A stretch of 64,000 nt of DNA from Ceriagrion tenellum (taxonomy: Eukaryota; Arthropoda; Insecta; Odonata; Coenagrionidae): positions 164,377,780-164,441,779 of the forward strand of contig OY720633.1 in NCBI GenBank assembly GCA_963169105.1, given 5' to 3'. Shown piece by piece: positions 59,097 to 64,000 of the stretch. The notes beneath the pieces were generated by a model. That model made no database searches. It saw nothing but the letters and a program-made list of their open reading frames with translations, and was not told the origin of the DNA. The position numbers and the translations under genes were made by a program. Position 1 is the first letter of the stretch; each line of letters starts with the position of its first letter.

Positions 59097-59897
59097 GGCC
59101 CGTATTCATAGTTCGAACTTGAGCATTTGCTTGACCAAGATCGCCTCAAGCACAAGCTTAATTACGATGTACGTTTCATAGTCGTCAAACAAGGCGGTTT
59201 CAAGCCTTTGTCGAATAAGTCGAGCTTGGTGAAGATCGTCTTGCTGTAAGACGGTCTTATGCAGTTTCATAGTCGCGTCTCATTGGATACAAGCAAATGC
59301 TCAAGCAAGAATGGTTTCATAGTCGCCGAAGCTTGCCTTGTTGCTGAAATAAGTCCGCGAATAAGCTCGCATTCGTCAAGTCGACATCCACCTCGTCTTG
59401 AGCAAAAGCATCTGTTGCTTTTATGCCGATTTATCCGCTGGAATATCGTTGTTTGACGATCTCATGGTAGATAATATGTAGCAATCATCAATTATATCAA
59501 TTATTTTATGAACTACTTCCACTTTTCCTTTGAAATAGGAGGTATGATATTATAGGACTGATATTAGATTGAAACACACTGGCACTGAGAAAGGATCGGA
59601 AAGATTTATTTATAGAATGAGTTGATGATTTAAAAGTTGATATTTTCTTTTATCCTGCAAGTTATGCATTCAATTTCGTGTTAACTTGTGCCAACTTGTG
59701 CAACGCTTTGGGACCATGTGTTGTGACTTCTTTGACTGCTATCATCAAACTGATCTTAATCAAGTTCGCCTTCATGAAGACGGTCTTATTCGGTGACTAT
59801 GAAACCAGAATGAAAATAAGATGGACTTGACCAATAAGGCGATCTCCATCAAGACGGTCTCAAGTAATGACTTGAGACCTGACTATGAATCCGGGCC
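59097..59897. mobile_element. 801-bp PIF/Harbinger-type non-autonomous element
   Basis: The left end GGCCCGTATTCATAGT and the reverse complement of the right end GGCCCGGATTCATAGT differ at one base. TAA flanks both sides (59094-59096 and 59898-59900), fitting the 3-bp TWA target duplication of PIF/Harbinger elements. Inside, TTTCATAGTCG occurs several times and AGACGGTCT-type motifs are repeated in both halves. It has no transposase. The outer GACACT/AGTGTC flanks are also complementary, so a CACTA-type reading was considered but the flanks do not duplicate. Confidence 0.75.
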
Positions 59898-59900
59898 TAA

Positions 59901-60175
59901 GTGTCGATATCAGTGTTGTGTTCATAAAATCTTAACGGTGGCGTTATTTTTATTTTTGCTGTGATAGGAAACTACCAACAAATAAAAGGTTAAGGGTGAT
60001 TTAGGTGGGTAGATGGGTCAACCAAGCCTTCTAAGCCTCTCTCACGCATCGATGAATTGCATCATGTTTCCTCGCCGTGCGCAGGACGCGCCTTAACTTC
60101 GTCACATTGTCCTGGATGAAGTTTCGCCGGGTTGAGAGAGACCACCTCGGCTTTTTATTTGTCTCTTCGTTTCCG
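59901..60175. other. no supported feature
   Basis: Mixed composition between two mobile elements. Confidence 0.45.
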
Positions 60176-60177
60176 CA

Positions 60178-60304
60178 CAAAGGAAGACAAACGATTAAGT
60201 GCTCAGTATGGGGGGCGGGTAAAGGAAAAATCCGAATGAAATCAGGAGTAGGCAGGGCAGGTGGATAGAGGAAGTAATAATGGAGGATGGGTGGCTGCTG
60301 TTGT
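60178..60304 (+). mobile_element. short LINE fragment
   Basis: AAAGGAAGACAAACGATTAAG to GGATGGGTGGCTGCTG aligns with the KTNEEVLGMVGEERK...GDGLL coding stretch of the copies at 22650 and 34340. Only about 125 bases are present. It may be a separate insertion or part of the same element as 60530-60815. Confidence 0.6.
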
Positions 60305-60529
60305 GACTTGGAGCATTCGTTCACGCATCTGTCCGGCGAAATACTTGCCTGGGTACATTCGTCGTGTAAACCCGCCTCAACTCACTGTCACCGAGGCTCA
60401 TAATGTAAAAAACTAATCACAAGGCGATGAATTATTTTGGCCGTTGCAATTTGGCTCTTGATATGGAGTTTTAGGTGTTGTCTGGGGCAGAAGCTTGACC
60501 TTGGGAAAGGAGTACTTAAACAGGCTACC
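60305..60529. other. no supported feature
   Basis: Spacer between two LINE fragments. Confidence 0.4.
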
Positions 60530-60815
60530 GGCGATTGGGATGTGGGTATGGCGAAAGTGCGGTGGACGGAAATGAAGACAACCGATGAAGAGCTCAGTGT
60601 GATTGGCGAGTGAAGGACACATATGAATGAAATACGGGATGGGGTGGGTAGGTGGCTTGAGGAGGTATTAAGGAGCGACGAGTTTCTCAATACTAAGGTA
60701 GGGGTAAAGATGTTGCGCAAGTGGGGGAGGAGAAGAAAGAGAATAGGTTTTATGTGCGGGATGAAGAAGGGTAGATCGTATGCTGAGATGAAGAAGGATT
60801 TACCCCAACGTAGAC
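60530..60815 (+). mobile_element. LINE 3' fragment
   Basis: The bases from GCGAAAGTGCGGTGGACGGA onward match the family. The frame starting at 60623 reads EVLRSDEFLNTKVGVKMLRK, then RRRKRIGFMCGMKKGRSYAE, then MKKD, the C-terminal tail. Earlier parts are frameshifted. Confidence 0.75.
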
Positions 60816-62765
60816 GGTGTATGAATACCGGCCGTTTTGGTTACTGAGAGGACGGCATTCATAAGGACCGTAAGGATGAAGAACAAGTCGTTCTTCGAAA
60901 CATCGAGAGATATGGAGGTGCTAAACCGGTGGAATACCCGAAGGACCTTTATTCTTTGGATATACCGGGAAAATCTAAGATCTTTCAGCACCTATGTAAA
61001 TTCTCCCGCAAATATGTATGTACATAAACAAAAACCGCTCCAACCACCATAAATGAAATGGGTTTTCGTATGAGTGCAGGACGGTCTACGTGCTTATATG
61101 TAATAGTACAGAAATTAGCACGCTCCGTCCACTCGAAATAGTAAATGAAATTTATAAATATAGTACAAAAATAAATTAAATTAAAATAAATACATTTTAA
61201 TTGTAAATACTTATTCCATCCAAATTAAATGCTAAATTTAAATTCAATCGTCAAATATAAATATCGAAGTACATTTAAATGAATAAAGAAGCTAAGCGTA
61301 CAAGCAACCCTGCTCTTAATTATTTTAAAGAACTACACCGCAACAGTCAATTTTTAATAATGCGGAGTAAACACAAAAGTGCTGTTAGCGTCATCATTTT
61401 TATAAATCTGCTCCCGACTCATCACGCTGACAATGTTTCTGGGAGCCAGTGCCGGTTTTACTGTTTCAAGTTCGGCAGACTTCGTTTTGCCGGTGGGGTG
61501 TCTTCTCTTTGTGAGATACACTATGGGATGCGCTCGCTTTTTTCCAAATGGACTGTTCCTCGCGAAGGTTCCGCGCGTTGGAGAATGCGTGAAAAGAGCC
61601 AACATTTTTCTATTAATACCTACTTAAAAAGTACCGATGAAATGAGGAAGATAAACATCTAGCAAGTTCCGACAAATCTAGTGGTGGATTTGGTGACTGA
61701 TTCGCAGATCAGAGGCCTTTTGAGGCTCTTGCCTAAAACATAAGTGAATATATGTATATGTGAACATTACATCAGAATTCTTTATTTCTATATACGCGTG
61801 AGTAGTATAGGTAGAGATTTTAATCGATTTTGAATTTTAATGGTGACTATGGTTGTGAATTTGGGTTATGGCTTATGCAAAAACTATATTTTCCGAGACG
61901 TTAAGATACAATCGCCTGCCTTCCATTAAAAACGTACGCCTGAAGGTGAGTCCTGCAATGGGGAAACAATTTTGTCAACCGAAAGCTGAGATACATGTTT
62001 AGAAAAACCCGAGAGGATTTCAATTCATAAAAATCTTACCCCCCTCATCTGCGCAAGGACTGAAATTACCCCCCTGGAGAATTTTGAATGACAACTCTTT
62101 TGCTCATTCAGCTTTGCGTTCATTGGTGGGATAGACTCGTAATATCTACATCTATATGTTACTCTGCTAGCCGCCTCATGGGCTTGTGGCATGGGATGTT
62201 AGGACACCATCCGTGTAAAAAGGTATAGAAGAAGGCTATCGTGAGGGGAATGGATGAAGTGTATTTTGGGAGTGTTTTAAACTGAACTCAATTTTTTTAC
62301 TGTGATCAATTTTTGCTTGTGGGAAGGATGAATTTGTGTATCTCTCTGTTCGGCAAAGTGTATGTCTTCTTTTATCGCTTCTGTCGGACCTAGAGAGGCC
62401 CAATGACGTGAGAATGATCTTATCTGTATCACCCTGAAACATGCCCTTTTTTATATAAACCTAAGCCTAGCGTGTGCCCCCAAGGTGAGGAATGATGACA
62501 TGTTGAAATAAAGTAAAAGTAACTTTTTAATATTCCACATTTTTTCTAAATTGTTCATGATGATGCCTGATCGGTTGTTCTTTCCTATTAACCTTTCGTG
62601 GAGTATTACATGGTTACTTTTACTTTCTCTCACTCTGATTACTGTTGCTTACAAATATCAGTGCCACCTTGCTGAGAAGTATGCTGAGATAAAAAAAAGA
62701 AACGTTGGTTGACTGTGCCATGCTCGTTTAAAAAATTAAGTATATTTACTTTAATTACTCCAGTA
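60816..62765. other. AT-rich anonymous DNA
   Basis: About 1.95 kb. A 127-codon frame at 61279-61662 has no recognised domain. No repeat could be supported. Confidence 0.45.
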
Positions 62766-62769
62766 ACGG

Positions 62770-63112
62770 ACATATATGAAAGGAGTGTGCTTCGTTGGTT
62801 TGGCCATCTTGAGAGAATGAATGAGAGTCGAATAACGAAACAGATACATAAGAGTGAAATGAATGGTGCGAGAGGTAGGCCGAGAAAGTTATGGTTGAAT
62901 GTGGTTGGGTTAATTCTTGGGAGGAGGAATATTAGGAGTCTTAAAAACAGGAGGGCGTGTATGAAGCAGTGTATGGGGGTAAATGAGGCAAAAGATGTTT
63001 GCAAGGACAGGTCAGTATGGAGGAAATTATTGAAGCAGAGTTATGTGTGCAAATATGTATTTATGAGTGAAACTTTGTGACTGTGACTACCCCGGAAGGG
63101 AATGGTGTGATT
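62770..63112 (+). mobile_element. LINE C-terminus and 3' end, second family
   Basis: An open frame reads YERSVLRWFGHLERMNESRI, then GARGRPRKLWLNVVGLILGR, then RACMKQCMGVNEAKDVCKDR and SVWRKLL before the stop at 63080. This is the RWFGHVERM / GRPRKxW / DRSVWR tail of a widespread arthropod non-LTR element, distinct from the GEERK family above. The tail frame is intact, which suggests a younger copy. A (TATG)n tract follows, a common kind of LINE 3' end. The upstream reverse transcriptase is absent. Confidence 0.8.
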
Positions 63113-63136
63113 GGTATGTATGTATGTATGTATGTA
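63113..63136 (+). repeat. (TATG)n tract at the LINE 3' end
   Basis: About six tandem TATG/GTAT units directly after the LINE ORF, probably its 3' tail. Confidence 0.85.
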
Positions 63137-63325
63137 ATTACTTTCATTTAAACGTTCCATAACTCGTAGGACACCTGATGAAAAAATAAGCGCCAAGTGT
63201 AGATTCCTCGGTCGCTTATATAGACGCGTGTGGCTCGGGAGTTCTAGGACAGTCGGCCGAGTACATGGGTATTTATATATGCATGCCTAACTCCACGTCC
63301 TCTGAAACCCTCGTCATATCTCGTA
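63137..63325. other. no supported feature
   Basis: AT-rich spacer before the CpG island. Confidence 0.4.
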
Positions 63326-63329
63326 TCCG

Positions 63330-63760
63330 TACTCTCACTCACTGACACTGGCGTGCCGTGGAGAGAAGATCTCTAACGCGAAAAATCCTCTCCCTGCCCT
63401 GCGGCCGCCGCCGCCCGGCCTCCGTGGTCTTCTCTGCAAGTGTGTGTGTGTTCGTGGGGTGTCGGCAGATAAGCGGCCGCGGTGGCGGCGGCGACGACCT
63501 ACATAACGTCGGCGGCGGGTCGGGAGGGGCGACGCGCGGGTGCCGCGCATAATCTGGCTCCGGGAATCTTCCGACCCCGCTCCCGCACTCCTTGTCCACC
63601 CCCGCCGCCCCCCCGTGTTTGTGTGGGCCGGGTCGAGGGGTGGAGGGCAGGGGTCGAGTGTGTGGGCGGTGCTATACCTGGGCGTCAAACGTCCACTTGC
63701 TGCAGAGGAATGGCCAGGAGAGCGGGGTCGAAGAAAAATGTACTTTCTTAACAAAGCCCT
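63330..63760. promoter_or_regulatory. strong CpG island, candidate promoter
   Basis: This is the densest CpG region in the window. It includes two GCGGCCGC sites at 63401-63408 and 63473-63480, repeated GGCGGC/CCGCCG words and an initiator-like TCACTCACTGACACTGG upstream near 63335. Open frames of 60-139 codons run on both strands, as expected from composition, so none is called. A donor-like CGCAG/GTATAT lies downstream at about 63850. The direction and target gene are unknown. Confidence 0.45.
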
Positions 63761-64000
63761 CTTTAAGAGTGCCGTTATGTTGAGTGTTAGAACAACCCCG
63801 GAATATCAACCTAGCATGTAATTCAAATACCTGACGCTTTCCCTGGTCGCAGGTATATTACATTAATGCCGAAAAATTAATGTTCATGAGCAATGTTTTT
63901 TTTTACAAATGACCATCGATAGTTCTATTCATTTCAGTAACAACATTCCAAAACTCGAATTAGCATGTGCGCTTCACAAAAGATATTTACTATTGTCTGT
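63761..64000. other. AT-rich DNA to the window end
   Basis: No supported feature apart from the donor-like site near 63850. Confidence 0.4.

Noticed and set aside
59091..59903. CACTA-type transposon (ends CACTAAGG and CCTAAGTG)
   Set aside because: The outer bases are complementary, but the flanking 3-mers do not match. The TAA-flanked GGCCC ends fit PIF/Harbinger better.
63335..63754. 139-codon minus-strand frame in the CpG island
   Set aside because: Several frames on both strands are open here because of GC richness. No domain or codon signal supports this one.

Overview
The window is animal nuclear DNA, very probably from an insect or another arthropod. It holds long AT-rich stretches, CpG-rich and pyrimidine-rich blocks, tRNA-derived SINEs, decayed non-LTR retrotransposon tails and small non-autonomous DNA transposons. 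I cannot name the species. I found no host protein-coding gene I would defend. The open reading frames are short, lie mostly in low-complexity CpG/CT-rich blocks or inside retroelement remnants, and none shows a recognisable cellular domain. The window is best read as intergenic or intronic DNA of a fairly large genome, possibly carrying unannotated promoters or 5' exons.  Layout: (1) About fifteen CpG/CT-rich blocks of 0.3-0.8 kb recur every few kb (about 1.0-1.8, 3.7-4.3, 5.9-6.3, 9.7-10.1, 12.1-12.6, 15.5-16.3, 23.0-23.8, 24.8-25.3, 27.4-28.1, 35.3-35.8, 36.5-37.0, 41.1-41.6, 48.3-48.8, 52.4-52.8, 55.1-55.7 and 63.3-63.8 kb). Several carry (TC)n/(GA)n tracts, G-runs, E-boxes or a CRE, and some have a TATA box or splice-donor-like site at the edge. 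They are the best candidates for regulatory DNA. (2) At least ten fragments of one or a few related LINE families lie between 2.6 and 63.1 kb. Most keep only the C-terminal part of the ORF and the 3' end, as expected of 5'-truncated insertions. The 29.8-30.6 kb copy instead joins an endonuclease start to a reverse transcriptase tail. (3) tRNA-derived SINEs lie at 3.2, 16.4-16.9 (inverted pair), 31.9 and 32.9 kb, with weaker relics elsewhere. The 3.2 kb SINE sits inside a LINE and is flanked by a short target-site duplication.  (4) DNA-transposon derivatives include a 444-bp hAT-type element with a perfect 8-bp duplication (18.4 kb), an 801-bp PIF/Harbinger-type element with TAA flanks (59.1 kb), a 282-bp piggyBac-like element (42.0 kb), and two small foldback elements (13.7 and 35.9 kb). 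Two further repeat families were recognised only by comparing positions within the window. R1 is about 534-560 bp, with imperfect inverted ends beginning near AGTTTGAGCGA; it has four near full-length copies and one partial reverse copy, and one copy is flanked by TTAA on both sides. R2 has three copies. The main content is therefore a layered record of transposition around candidate regulatory islands. No new gene system could be demonstrated.
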